Shown here piece after piece: positions 7,829-15,790 of a stretch of DNA of 49,294 bases. Position 1 is the stretch's first letter; the number at the start of each line of letters is the position of its first letter. Under the pieces are notes generated by a model. It worked only from the letters and a program-made list of their open reading frames with translations. It ran no database searches and was not told the DNA's origin. This DNA is from Bacilli bacterium. GTDB taxonomy: Bacteria; Bacillota_I; Bacilli_A; RF39; UBA660. The position numbers and the translations under genes are program-made. Where the stretch lies: positions 1 to 49,294 of the forward strand of contig JAFURC010000014.1 in the NCBI GenBank assembly GCA_017472015.1, written 5' to 3'.

Positions 7829-8524
7829 TTAATCATCTCTACTACTATTGGATACAAGTAAAACTAATCTTAGTATTTCAAGTAATGCTGAAACAACACT
7901 GGCTACATATGTCATAGCAGCAGCATTTAACATTTTCTTACTTCCGGACTGTTCTTTAGCCTCAATTAAGGTTTCTTTTTTTAAATATTCGGCTGCTCTT
8001 TTCGAAGCATCAAATTCAACTGGTAAAGTAATTAATTGAAATAATAATATACCAAGTTCTAAGAATATTCCAAGCCAAGCAAGTTTTAAAGCCCCAAATA
8101 TTAAACCAATCATAAGGGCAATCATACCAACTTTGGTTGAAATATTGACAACAGGTACTAAACTCGCACGAAGTCTTAAAAAGAAATAACCTTCTTTGTC
8201 TTGTACCGCATGTCCACATTCATGAGCAGCAACACTACTACTAGCAATACTCTTTCCATGATAAATATCCGTTGATAAACGAACAACTTTTCTAGTTGGA
8301 TCATAATGATCAGTTAATTCACCTTTAGTTTCTACAATATCTACATTATGAAGACCATTCATATCAAGAATACGTCTTGCTACTTCAAATCCTTGAAGAC
8401 CGGATTTAGTTTCAACTTTTTTATATTTTTTATAAGAACTACTTACAAATATTTGGGCAAGTAAAGTAATTCCAAAACCAATTAATACTAGTATATATGT
8501 TGGATCATATCCATAATAAAACAT
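7829..8524 (-). CDS. YugP-type membrane zinc metallopeptidase
   Basis: A 231-residue membrane protein of the neutral zinc metallopeptidase family (YugP). The zinc site is AAHECGHAVQDKEGYF (HExxH, about residues 99-103). One hydrophobic segment precedes it (about 10-28) and two or three follow (about 125-172, 205-225). FDASKRAAEYL is a further family segment. The start follows GGGAGATGAT, 12 bases after cysS. The physiological substrate is unknown. Confidence 0.88.
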   Translation of the reverse strand: MFYYGYDPTYILVLIGFGITLLAQIFVSSSYKKYKKVETKSGLQGFEVARRILDMNGLHNVDIVETKGELTDHYDPTRKVVRLSTDIYHGKSIASSSVAAHECGHAVQDKEGYFFLRLRASLVPVVNISTKVGMIALMIGLIFGALKLAWLGIFLELGILLFQLITLPVEFDASKRAAEYLKKETLIEAKEQSGSKKMLNAAAMTYVASVVSALLEILRLVLLVSNSSRDD

Positions 8525-8536
8525 TTAATCATCTCC

Positions 8537-9922
8537 CTATATTCTTTCTATTTTTACTCCTTCTCTTGTATCTAATATCTTGTATCCTAAATTTAATATT
8601 TCATCACGTACTTTATCGGCTTCTTGATAATTTTTTTCACTTTTATATTTATTTCTTAACTCAACAAGTTTCATAATTTCTGAACTTATATCATCAGTAT
8701 CACTTTTTAATAAATCAAGTGATAAAACTTTATCAAAAGATTCAACAAGTTTTAATTTAGTAAAATCATTAGTTTCACTTTTTAAAACATCATATAAAAC
8801 AGTTAAAGCAGATGCTGTATTTAAATTAGAACCGATTGCTTCTTTAAATTCTAAATCATATTTATTAAAACTATCTTCATCTATTTTATCCTCTTTACCA
8901 GATAAAGAATTAATTTTATTTTTTAATTTTAAATAAGCGTTTTCAGCACCATCTAAACTTTCAAATGAAAATTCAAGATTCTTTTGATAATGACTATTTA
9001 AAACCATATAACGATAACTTAAAGGATTATAACCTTTTTCTTTTAATAAAGATACAGTTAAAAAGTCACCTTTACTTTTACTCATTTTACCATTTTTATC
9101 ATTCAAATGTTCTACATGCATCCAATAATTACACCATTTATGCCCTAAATATGCTTCACTTTGAGCAATTTCATTTGTATGATGTGGGAAAATATTATCA
9201 ACACCACCACAATGAATATCTAAATATTCCCCTAAATATTTCATAGAAATTCCCGAACACTCAATATGCCAACCAGGATATCCTACTCCCCAAGGTGAAT
9301 CCCATTTAAGTTCTTGAGAATCAAATTTAGATTTCGTAAACCATAAAACAAAATCCGTTTTATTTTTTTTGTTCATGTCTTCTTCAACATCATCACGAAC
9401 ACCAACCATTAACTCATCTTCATTATGATTAGTTAAAACATAATAATCTTTTAATTTAGATGTATCAAAATAAACATTACCACCACTTAAATAAGCATAA
9501 TCTGTATCAATTAATTTACTTATAATTTTAATATATTCATCAATTAAAGATGTAGCAGGAACAACTGTTTCAGGTTTCTTGATATTTAAATCACAACAGT
9601 CTTTAAAAAATGCCTCTGTATAAAATTTAGCAATATCAAGAACACTTTTATTTTCTCTTTTAGCACCCTTAAGCATTTTATCTTCACCAGTATCACTATC
9701 ACTTGATAAATGCCCAACATCAGTTATATTCATTACACGATTAACAGAATAACCTAAATAACTCAAAGTCTTTTCAAGTATATCTTCTTCTATATAAGTT
9801 CTTAAATTTCCAATATGGGCAAAATGATAAACTGTTGGTCCACATGTATACATATTAACCACATTATCTTTATGAGGAACAAATTCTTCCACTTTCCTTG
9901 TTAAGGTATTATATAATTTCAT
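8537..9922 (-). CDS. cysS: Cysteinyl-tRNA synthetase
   Basis: A class I synthetase that charges tRNA-Cys. Its 461 residues match family length. The zinc-ligand and HIGH-type region is CGPTVYHFAHIGNLRTY (about 28-44), zinc and substrate residues recur in HIECSGI and HHTNEIAQSEA, and KMSKS is at about residue 265. The C-terminal helical anticodon-binding region is present. It is first in an operon-like run with the YugP protease, mrnC, rlmB and sigH. The start follows AGGAGG, and a consensus promoter lies at 9952-9980. Confidence 0.97.
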   Translation of the reverse strand: MKLYNTLTRKVEEFVPHKDNVVNMYTCGPTVYHFAHIGNLRTYIEEDILEKTLSYLGYSVNRVMNITDVGHLSSDSDTGEDKMLKGAKRENKSVLDIAKFYTEAFFKDCCDLNIKKPETVVPATSLIDEYIKIISKLIDTDYAYLSGGNVYFDTSKLKDYYVLTNHNEDELMVGVRDDVEEDMNKKNKTDFVLWFTKSKFDSQELKWDSPWGVGYPGWHIECSGISMKYLGEYLDIHCGGVDNIFPHHTNEIAQSEAYLGHKWCNYWMHVEHLNDKNGKMSKSKGDFLTVSLLKEKGYNPLSYRYMVLNSHYQKNLEFSFESLDGAENAYLKLKNKINSLSGKEDKIDEDSFNKYDLEFKEAIGSNLNTASALTVLYDVLKSETNDFTKLKLVESFDKVLSLDLLKSDTDDISSEIMKLVELRNKYKSEKNYQEADKVRDEILNLGYKILDTREGVKIERI

Positions 9923-9951
9923 AAAAACCTCCTAAACATTTTTATAGTCAT

Positions 9952-9980
9952 ATTATATACAATTTACAAAAAAATGACAA
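9952..9980 (-). promoter_or_regulatory. cysS promoter
   Basis: TTGTCA (9980-9975), a 17-base spacer and TATAAT (9957-9952) on the minus strand, about 30 bases before the cysS start. The rest of the gap back to 10058 holds only two similar short stretches (TAGTTTTnGTGAAA), one of them at the end of the exporter gene. Confidence 0.8.
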
Positions 9981-10058
9981 GTATTCCTCATCATTTCACA
10001 AAAACTACATATATTTATTATCTTCCTTAAGAGATAAATTTAATTTATTTTCACAAAA

Positions 10059-11834
10059 CTACTTTTCATTATTTTCTATATAGTTTAAGTATTCAGTTGT
10101 ATATAATTTTTTATAAACCTGACTTCTTTTTAATAAATTTTCATGAGGACCACTAGCAACACATTTACCATTATTAATAACATGAATAATATCAGCATCA
10201 ATAATAGTAGATAAACGATGAGCAACAATTATAATTGTATGATCTTTAACAAGTTCATCAATTGTTTTTTTTATATATTCTTGACTTTCATTATCTAGTG
10301 CACTCGTTGCTTCATCAAATAAGATAACTTTGGTATTTAATAAAAGGGTTCTAGCAATAGCTATTCTTTGTTTTTCGCCACCTGATAAATTAACTCCTCC
10401 TTCACCAACAATAGTATCATATTTATTAGGTAATTGCATAATATATTCATCAATATATGCTTTTTGACAAACACTTCTTACTTCTTTTAAAGTCACATTT
10501 TCTTTAACTAATCGAAAATTATCAAATATACTTTTATTAAAAATGAAAGGTATTTGTCTAATAATAGATATATTATTTCTCAAACTATCTTCTGTTAAAT
10601 CTTTTAAATTAACATCATCAAGAAAAATATTACCACTATTAGGATCAAAATAACGAAGTATTAAATTAAATAAAGTTGTTTTACCATTACCACTTTTTCC
10701 AACAATAGCTATTTTTTTGTTAGGTTCAAAAATTAAATTTAAACCATTCAAAATCAAATTTTCTTCTTTTTTGTATTTAAATTTAATATTTTTAAAAGTT
10801 ATTTGTCCAAAACATTTTTTTAAATTAATATTACCAAATTTTTCATCTTGATAAAGTTTATTATTAATTATTTGATCTAATCTATTTAAAGATACTATTA
10901 CTTTATTATAATTAACTCCAAAATCACTAATACTTTCAACTATTTCATCTATTCTCCAAATATATGATTCAATTATAACAAACGAAGCTAAAGCAATTTT
11001 TTGTTTATAAACCATAATACCTGCTGTAATTAATATAATAAACTCTAATAATAGATATATTAAACCGTTAAAAGTATAATATACTATTTCATATTTACGA
11101 GCTTCTTTACTATCTTGAAATAATTTAGTCAAATTTCGATTAATCATTTTTTCGATGTTATTTTTGATCCCCAAAGATTTAATTTCCCGAATGCCTGTTA
11201 TATTTTCAGTAGCATTTTTAATATAAACATCTGTTTCATGTTTAATTATTTCATTTTTCTTTTTAATTTTAGGAAAATATTTATAAGAAATAAAACCCAT
11301 AATAAAAGTAAATAATAATATTTCTAAACCAATTAAGTAATTAATTTTTAAACTAATAATTAAAAAAACTACTATAACTAAAAATTTACAAGACATTTTT
11401 ATTAACTTCTTTAATAATTCCATAATTCTATCAATATCATTATAAAGTCTATTAATAAATTCTCCTACACCAATTTCTTCAAAAGCAATGCATGGTAAAT
11501 TATCTATTTTGTGATATAAATCTTTACTAATATCTGACATAAATTTTATTTCTAAATAATTGTATAAATGTTCTAAAGGAACTCTAATAATTGTATAAGA
11601 AAATAAATTAATACTTGTTAAAATGATTAGATTTGTTATAAAACTATTTAAATTATTATCAACTAAATTTTGAAGAGCATAACCGCTAAAGATAGGTGTT
11701 AAAAATGGAGGAATATACGCTAATAGAAATAGTATTAAATATAATAAAATATAAAATTTATCATTTCGTAAATAAGACCATATTAATTTAAATTTAACTA
11801 AATTAGAATTAACTTTTTTTTCTTTCTTTTTCAT
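10059..11834 (-). CDS. ABC exporter, fused membrane and ATPase domains
   Basis: A 591-residue half-transporter of the multidrug/lipid/peptide exporter type. About six membrane helices occupy residues 20-310. The nucleotide-binding domain has Walker A VGKSGNGKTTLF, signature LSGGEKQRIAIARTLL, Walker B VILFDEATSALD and a switch His in IIIVAHRLSTI, all intact, in contrast to the ECF ATPases. There is no C39 peptidase domain. It would work as a homodimer. The neighbouring upstream gene (66 bases away) is a radical SAM enzyme, so export of a modified peptide is possible, but no precursor gene is visible. Substrate unknown. Confidence 0.9.
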   Translation of the reverse strand: MKKKEKKVNSNLVKFKLIWSYLRNDKFYILLYLILFLLAYIPPFLTPIFSGYALQNLVDNNLNSFITNLIILTSINLFSYTIIRVPLEHLYNYLEIKFMSDISKDLYHKIDNLPCIAFEEIGVGEFINRLYNDIDRIMELLKKLIKMSCKFLVIVVFLIISLKINYLIGLEILLFTFIMGFISYKYFPKIKKKNEIIKHETDVYIKNATENITGIREIKSLGIKNNIEKMINRNLTKLFQDSKEARKYEIVYYTFNGLIYLLLEFIILITAGIMVYKQKIALASFVIIESYIWRIDEIVESISDFGVNYNKVIVSLNRLDQIINNKLYQDEKFGNINLKKCFGQITFKNIKFKYKKEENLILNGLNLIFEPNKKIAIVGKSGNGKTTLFNLILRYFDPNSGNIFLDDVNLKDLTEDSLRNNISIIRQIPFIFNKSIFDNFRLVKENVTLKEVRSVCQKAYIDEYIMQLPNKYDTIVGEGGVNLSGGEKQRIAIARTLLLNTKVILFDEATSALDNESQEYIKKTIDELVKDHTIIIVAHRLSTIIDADIIHVINNGKCVASGPHENLLKRSQVYKKLYTTEYLNYIENNEK

Positions 11835-11900
11835 TTTTACACATCCTTAACAAAGAAAATAAATCATTGGATCAAATAAGCATTTTGTTGTAATTAGATT

Positions 11901-12857
11901 TTATGACCAATTCTTTTTCACATAACGACACAAAGTTTTAGTTTTTGCTGTATAATCCGAAATAGGACAAACATCATCTTGTTTAAATTGGTGTAACATA
12001 ATCGGATTTTGAATATTATACATAAATTTACTATCGATTTCTGATACCATTGGAACATTAGTAACATAAACACCATCTTTTTGTAAAAAAGCTAATAAAT
12101 TTTCACATTTTTCTGGTTGCATGCAATACCATTTATTTAAATCATTATCTCCACAACTAGGATAAATTATAGGACAAGTAATATTAACATGATATTTGGA
12201 ATAAGCTTTTTCCATTAAAGAATGAACATATTTTACTTGTTCTTCAGTTAAATGATTATGAGTATCAAAAGTAGCAGTTTCATTAGAACCTATATGAAAA
12301 GTAAATAAATTAACTCCTAAATTAGCAAAATACTCAATAATATTAAAAGTTTCTTGGTAATTAGATGACCATAAAGTTGGTTGAATTTTAACTGGATAAT
12401 TATTTTTAACTAACCAATCAATAGCCTCTATAACTGAATTAAATGGATAATCAATTCCTTTTAGCATAGACATTTTTTTAGGAATAACACTATCAATACT
12501 ATAAGATATATAATCTATTTTATTTAAATCTATTTCATCTATTAATTGTTTTATCCTATTTAATCCACCTACACCTGATGTAGAATAGCAAACATTTGCA
12601 CCTTTTGAAACAGATAATTTACTTGTCTCATTACAAAATTTAACATCAACTAAAGGATCAGGATTACCTAAAATATACATTTGTTTTATGTTTTTAAATC
12701 TATTAAATAATTCTTCTACCTGCTCAATTTTACCTTGATAAACATCATTTATATTTCTTTGAGTACAACAAGGACATTTACAATAACAATTGTGATACCC
12801 ATTTGTACCTGTGTATAAAGTTATAAAATGTACTTTATCATAATCTAATTCAATCAT
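11901..12857 (-). CDS. Radical SAM enzyme with Cys-rich C-terminus
   Basis: About 318 residues. The 4Fe-4S cluster motif CxxxCxxC is near the N-terminus (CYCKCPCC, about residues 25-32), in the setting TLYTGTNGYHNCYCKCPCCTQ. A TIM-barrel-like middle follows (LGNPDPLVD, DYISYSIDSV, KIQPTLWSS, FTFHIGSNE). Six further cysteines in the last third (CPIIYPSC, WYCMQPEKC, DDVCP, LCRY) could hold an auxiliary cluster. The ATG at 12857 follows GGAGGG and is preferred over an upstream in-frame ATG. I do not recognise the subfamily. It lies upstream of the ABC exporter on the same strand. Confidence 0.8.
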   Translation of the reverse strand: MIELDYDKVHFITLYTGTNGYHNCYCKCPCCTQRNINDVYQGKIEQVEELFNRFKNIKQMYILGNPDPLVDVKFCNETSKLSVSKGANVCYSTSGVGGLNRIKQLIDEIDLNKIDYISYSIDSVIPKKMSMLKGIDYPFNSVIEAIDWLVKNNYPVKIQPTLWSSNYQETFNIIEYFANLGVNLFTFHIGSNETATFDTHNHLTEEQVKYVHSLMEKAYSKYHVNITCPIIYPSCGDNDLNKWYCMQPEKCENLLAFLQKDGVYVTNVPMVSEIDSKFMYNIQNPIMLHQFKQDDVCPISDYTAKTKTLCRYVKKNWS

Positions 12858-13022
12858 AAACCCTCCATATCTAAATTTAGTATAACATGAAATATTATAA
12901 AACAAATAAAATTTTTACTATAAATATTTATTTGATATAATTCTTTTCATAATATATTTATTAAAAATATTAATAACTATTCATTAAAATATATGCTTTA
13001 TTATTAATTAAAAAACTACACA

Positions 13023-14360
13023 TTATATTCTTTTTACTAATTCTTTTACTTGTTCTTCTGGAAGTTTATTAAATTTTATATTTTTTATTATATCTAATAC
13101 TAAACCACAATTTAAATCTTCCACTAAATCAAAAGAATAATTAAGGTTAATTAAACCTATTTCCGATAAACCTTTTAAACAAATAATAATTGATTTTAAA
13201 TTATCTTTAAAATAACTATTTTCAAGTTCTTCTAAGGTTATAGTATCTTTATTTTCATATACTTCCATGATATATAAAAATGCTAAATCTTTAATTACTT
13301 TTCTTTGATTTACTAAACTATATTTATCTTTTATTTTTAAAAATAATTCATTCATTTTATTAATTTTTTCAAATGTTAAATCCGTTTTCTTACTTTCTTG
13401 ATTTAAACAATTAAACAAATATTCTTTTTTTAAATCATTAAAAAATACCATTATATCTTCTATTCCTTCTTTTTTAAATAGTAAACTTGCTTCAAGTTCT
13501 CCTAAAAAAATTGCTAACATTTGATAATTTAAATTAGATTCTTTTAATAATTCTTCGTATTTATTCCTATAAAACATATATAGTTCATTATTATTAATCT
13601 TTAAACTACTTAGTAAATATTCAATATCTTCCATAATTAAAGTACCACTACTTTGTTTTTCGCGAATAACTTCTTTTTTTTCTTCTTTTTCTTCTAATTT
13701 AAAATTTTCTTTAAAAATATTAGTATTAAATAAATTATTAAGAAATTCTAAATACTTTAACTTTCTTTTTTCTTTAAAAATTCCAGTTTTAAACATATTT
13801 AAATATTCATCTACTTCATTTTGATTAGCATATTCCATTTGAGTAATAATACTACCAGCCTCTAACATATTAGGAATATTTATCTTTCTTTCATTAATTA
13901 TTGCAAATTTTCTATCTGCAAGCGTATATTCAAAGTAAAAAGTAGAATTTAAGTTTTTATTTGGATCATAAATTGGAAATATTTTCCCAGTATAAAGTTC
14001 TTTTCCGTAAATATTGCCATTAATATCTTTAACTAATTCAAAAATTACTTGAATTGGTTTTTCAGAAAAATTAATTACTTCATTATTAAAACCATGTTTT
14101 TCTTTTAAAATTTTTAAAATTTTTTCGTCATTACAAATAGTTTTAGTATTATAATTATACTTAACACGTAGTAAATAATCTTTTATTTGTTGTTGTTCCC
14201 AATAGGAATAACCGTGATATAACTGAATTCCACTACATCTGTCTTCTCTATATCTAATTATATCATCGCTATTGGAATTAACATAATATCCCAAAGTAAT
14301 TCTTGAATTATTATATATATCTTTAGTTAAACTTAACTTTCCTTTATAATAAGTTGCCAT
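13023..14360 (-). CDS. Unrecognised 445-residue protein
   Basis: No family recognised. The N-terminal half (about 1-205) is mixed strand/helix with many Tyr and Asn and a segment GYSYWEQQQIKDYLL. A Lys/Glu-rich linker (about 215-235) leads to an all-helical C-terminal half. No signal peptide, membrane helix or metal motif is visible, so it is probably cytoplasmic. The start follows AGGTGATGATGT. It lies just beyond the duplicated rpoC terminator and was probably the original downstream neighbour of rpoC. The 117-base gap after it holds only AT-rich sequence. Confidence 0.7.
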   Translation of the reverse strand: MATYYKGKLSLTKDIYNNSRITLGYYVNSNSDDIIRYREDRCSGIQLYHGYSYWEQQQIKDYLLRVKYNYNTKTICNDEKILKILKEKHGFNNEVINFSEKPIQVIFELVKDINGNIYGKELYTGKIFPIYDPNKNLNSTFYFEYTLADRKFAIINERKINIPNMLEAGSIITQMEYANQNEVDEYLNMFKTGIFKEKRKLKYLEFLNNLFNTNIFKENFKLEEKEEKKEVIREKQSSGTLIMEDIEYLLSSLKINNNELYMFYRNKYEELLKESNLNYQMLAIFLGELEASLLFKKEGIEDIMVFFNDLKKEYLFNCLNQESKKTDLTFEKINKMNELFLKIKDKYSLVNQRKVIKDLAFLYIMEVYENKDTITLEELENSYFKDNLKSIIICLKGLSEIGLINLNYSFDLVEDLNCGLVLDIIKNIKFNKLPEEQVKELVKRI

Positions 14361-14390
14361 ACATCATCACCTGGTTATTTATATTATCAT

Positions 14391-14425
14391 AACTTAAAAT
14401 AAAAGAAAACTATTTCTAGTCTTCT
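14391..14425 (-). terminator. Terminator of the AAA/DUF4143 gene: exact copy of the rpoC terminator
   Basis: On the minus strand AGAAGACTA-GAAA-TAGTTTTCT forms a 9-bp stem with a GAAA loop and is followed by TTTTATTTT. Positions 14401-14425 match 15765-15789 base for base over 25 bp, including the last codons and stop of rpoC, which have no coding role here. Confidence 0.88.
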
Positions 14426-14429
14426 AGTA

Positions 14430-15632
14430 TTAAAATTTCGAATCCATAAGAAAATCTATTAAATTAATATGTTTAATACCATCTTGGGAAAAATCTTGTT
14501 CATCTAAAGAAATTACATATTTAGGATAATTATCATTTATAACCTTAAATGCACCAAATTCTCTTTCAATGGTCTTCTCATCATCTAATTTATATGTCAC
14601 TTGAATATATTTAGTTTCATCATCTTTTTTTGCTATGAAATCAACTTCACCAGTTTTAGTTTTACCTATATATACATCATAGCCTTTTATAATTAATTCA
14701 TTATAAACTATGTTTTCAAGAATTATATAATTTTTGAATTCTGGATTATGATTTTTAATTCTTGCAATTCCTAAATCAGTTACATAATATTTATTTAAAG
14801 TTTTTAAAACTGCCCTACCATGAACGTCATATCTATAAACTTTTTTAATAATCAAAGCTTTACATAAAGCATCAACATATGTATATAAAGTTTCTGTTGA
14901 TACTTTTTTGTATTCCTTTTCTAAAAATTTAAGAATATTGTCAGCAGAGAATTCCCGTCCTGCAGTATCTAATAAATATTCTAGTATCATATCAAATAAA
15001 GTTGTATCTTGAAGATTTAATCTTTTTACAATATCTCTTAAAATAATTGAATCAAAAACACTATGAAGATAATTTTTAATATATATTTCATCAGTAAATT
15101 CGCATCTATTCGGTAATCCTCCCCATCTTGCATAATCCCAAAAATTATTCATATCGTATGCATCTTTATTTGTTAACTCAATATATTCTTTATATGATAA
15201 TGGATTAATATTAAATAAAACATATCTTCCAGATAAAACTGTTGATAATTCATCAGATAACATCTTACTATTAGATCCGGTTATAAAAATACTAATATTT
15301 TCAAGAGATGCTCTTAAAGAATTAACAACTTCTTCAAATTTATCTACATTTTGAATTTCATCTAAAAATATATAATATATTTTTTTATCTTTAATTTTTT
15401 CTTTTATATAAGAATTTAACTTTTTATAATCTTTTAATTCTTCATATTCAATAAATTCAAAATTAATATTTATAATATGATCTGAATCAACATTGTTGGA
15501 TTCTCTAATTTCTTCAATTATTTGATTTAAAATTACAGACTTACCACATCTTCTTATACCAACTAAAATTTTAATTAAATTAGAATTATAGAAACCTCGA
15601 ATTTTCGATAAATAATTTTCCCTGATTAACAT
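14430..15632 (-). CDS. AAA ATPase with C-terminal DUF4143 domain
   Basis: A 400-residue ATPase of the common AAA_14/DUF4143 type. Walker A is VGIRRCGKSVIL (about residues 23-34) and Walker B is YIFLDEIQNVDKF (about 92-104); LRDIVKRLNLQD is a typical middle segment. The C-terminal domain has YIGKTKTGEVDFIAKK and KYIQVTYKL, which resemble the nuclease-like fold of DUF4143. Members are often found as solitary accessory genes, and their role is unclear. It has its own promoter (15652-15680) with two near-palindromes upstream. The gene is bracketed by a 25-bp copy of the rpoC 3' end, a sign of insertion. Confidence 0.88.
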   Translation of the reverse strand: MLIRENYLSKIRGFYNSNLIKILVGIRRCGKSVILNQIIEEIRESNNVDSDHIININFEFIEYEELKDYKKLNSYIKEKIKDKKIYYIFLDEIQNVDKFEEVVNSLRASLENISIFITGSNSKMLSDELSTVLSGRYVLFNINPLSYKEYIELTNKDAYDMNNFWDYARWGGLPNRCEFTDEIYIKNYLHSVFDSIILRDIVKRLNLQDTTLFDMILEYLLDTAGREFSADNILKFLEKEYKKVSTETLYTYVDALCKALIIKKVYRYDVHGRAVLKTLNKYYVTDLGIARIKNHNPEFKNYIILENIVYNELIIKGYDVYIGKTKTGEVDFIAKKDDETKYIQVTYKLDDEKTIEREFGAFKVINDNYPKYVISLDEQDFSQDGIKHINLIDFLMDSKF

Positions 15633-15651
15633 TTAAATCACCTCTATAGGC

Positions 15652-15680
15652 ATTATATTATATTTTTTACATTTTGTAAA
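15652..15680 (-). promoter_or_regulatory. Promoter of the AAA/DUF4143 gene
   Basis: TTTACA (15680-15675), a 17-base spacer and TATAAT (15657-15652) on the minus strand. The -35 hexamer shares its first three bases with the nearer near-palindrome at 15678-15707. Confidence 0.65.
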
Positions 15681-15746
15681 GTTATTTCGTTTAAACAAAA
15701 TAACTTTCAATTTTCGACAATTATTTCGACTAAACAAAATAACTTT
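15678..15746. repeat. Two tandem 30-bp near-palindromes, probable operator pair
   Basis: Copy 1 (15678-15707) has arms AAAGTTATTT and AAATAACTTT around a TTTAAA centre, with 14 of 15 pairs matching. Copy 2 (15717-15746) is identical to copy 1 at 26 of 30 positions. Centres lie 39 bp apart, directly upstream of the promoter of the AAA/DUF4143 gene. They look like binding sites for a dimeric regulator, although no regulator is encoded next door. Confidence 0.6.
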
Positions 15747-15757
15747 TTTTAATCATA

Positions 15758-15790
15758 TACAAAAAAAAGAAAACTATTTCTAGTCTTCTT
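15758..15790 (-). terminator. rpoC terminator (contains the rpoC stop codon)
   Basis: The final rpoC codons and TAG stop form the 5' arm of a stem AGAAGACTA-GAAA-TAGTTTTCT, followed by eight T on the minus strand. Positions 15765-15789 recur exactly at 14401-14425. Confidence 0.9.

Noticed and set aside
9985-10061. Third terminator duplication at the exporter-cysS gap
   Set aside because: The two stretches share only about 14 bases with one indel in AT-rich sequence, form no good hairpin and enclose no gene; kept only as a weak hint.
12858-13022. RiPP precursor gene near the radical SAM enzyme
   Set aside because: Only tiny frames of about ten codons without ribosome-binding sites occur in the flanking gaps.
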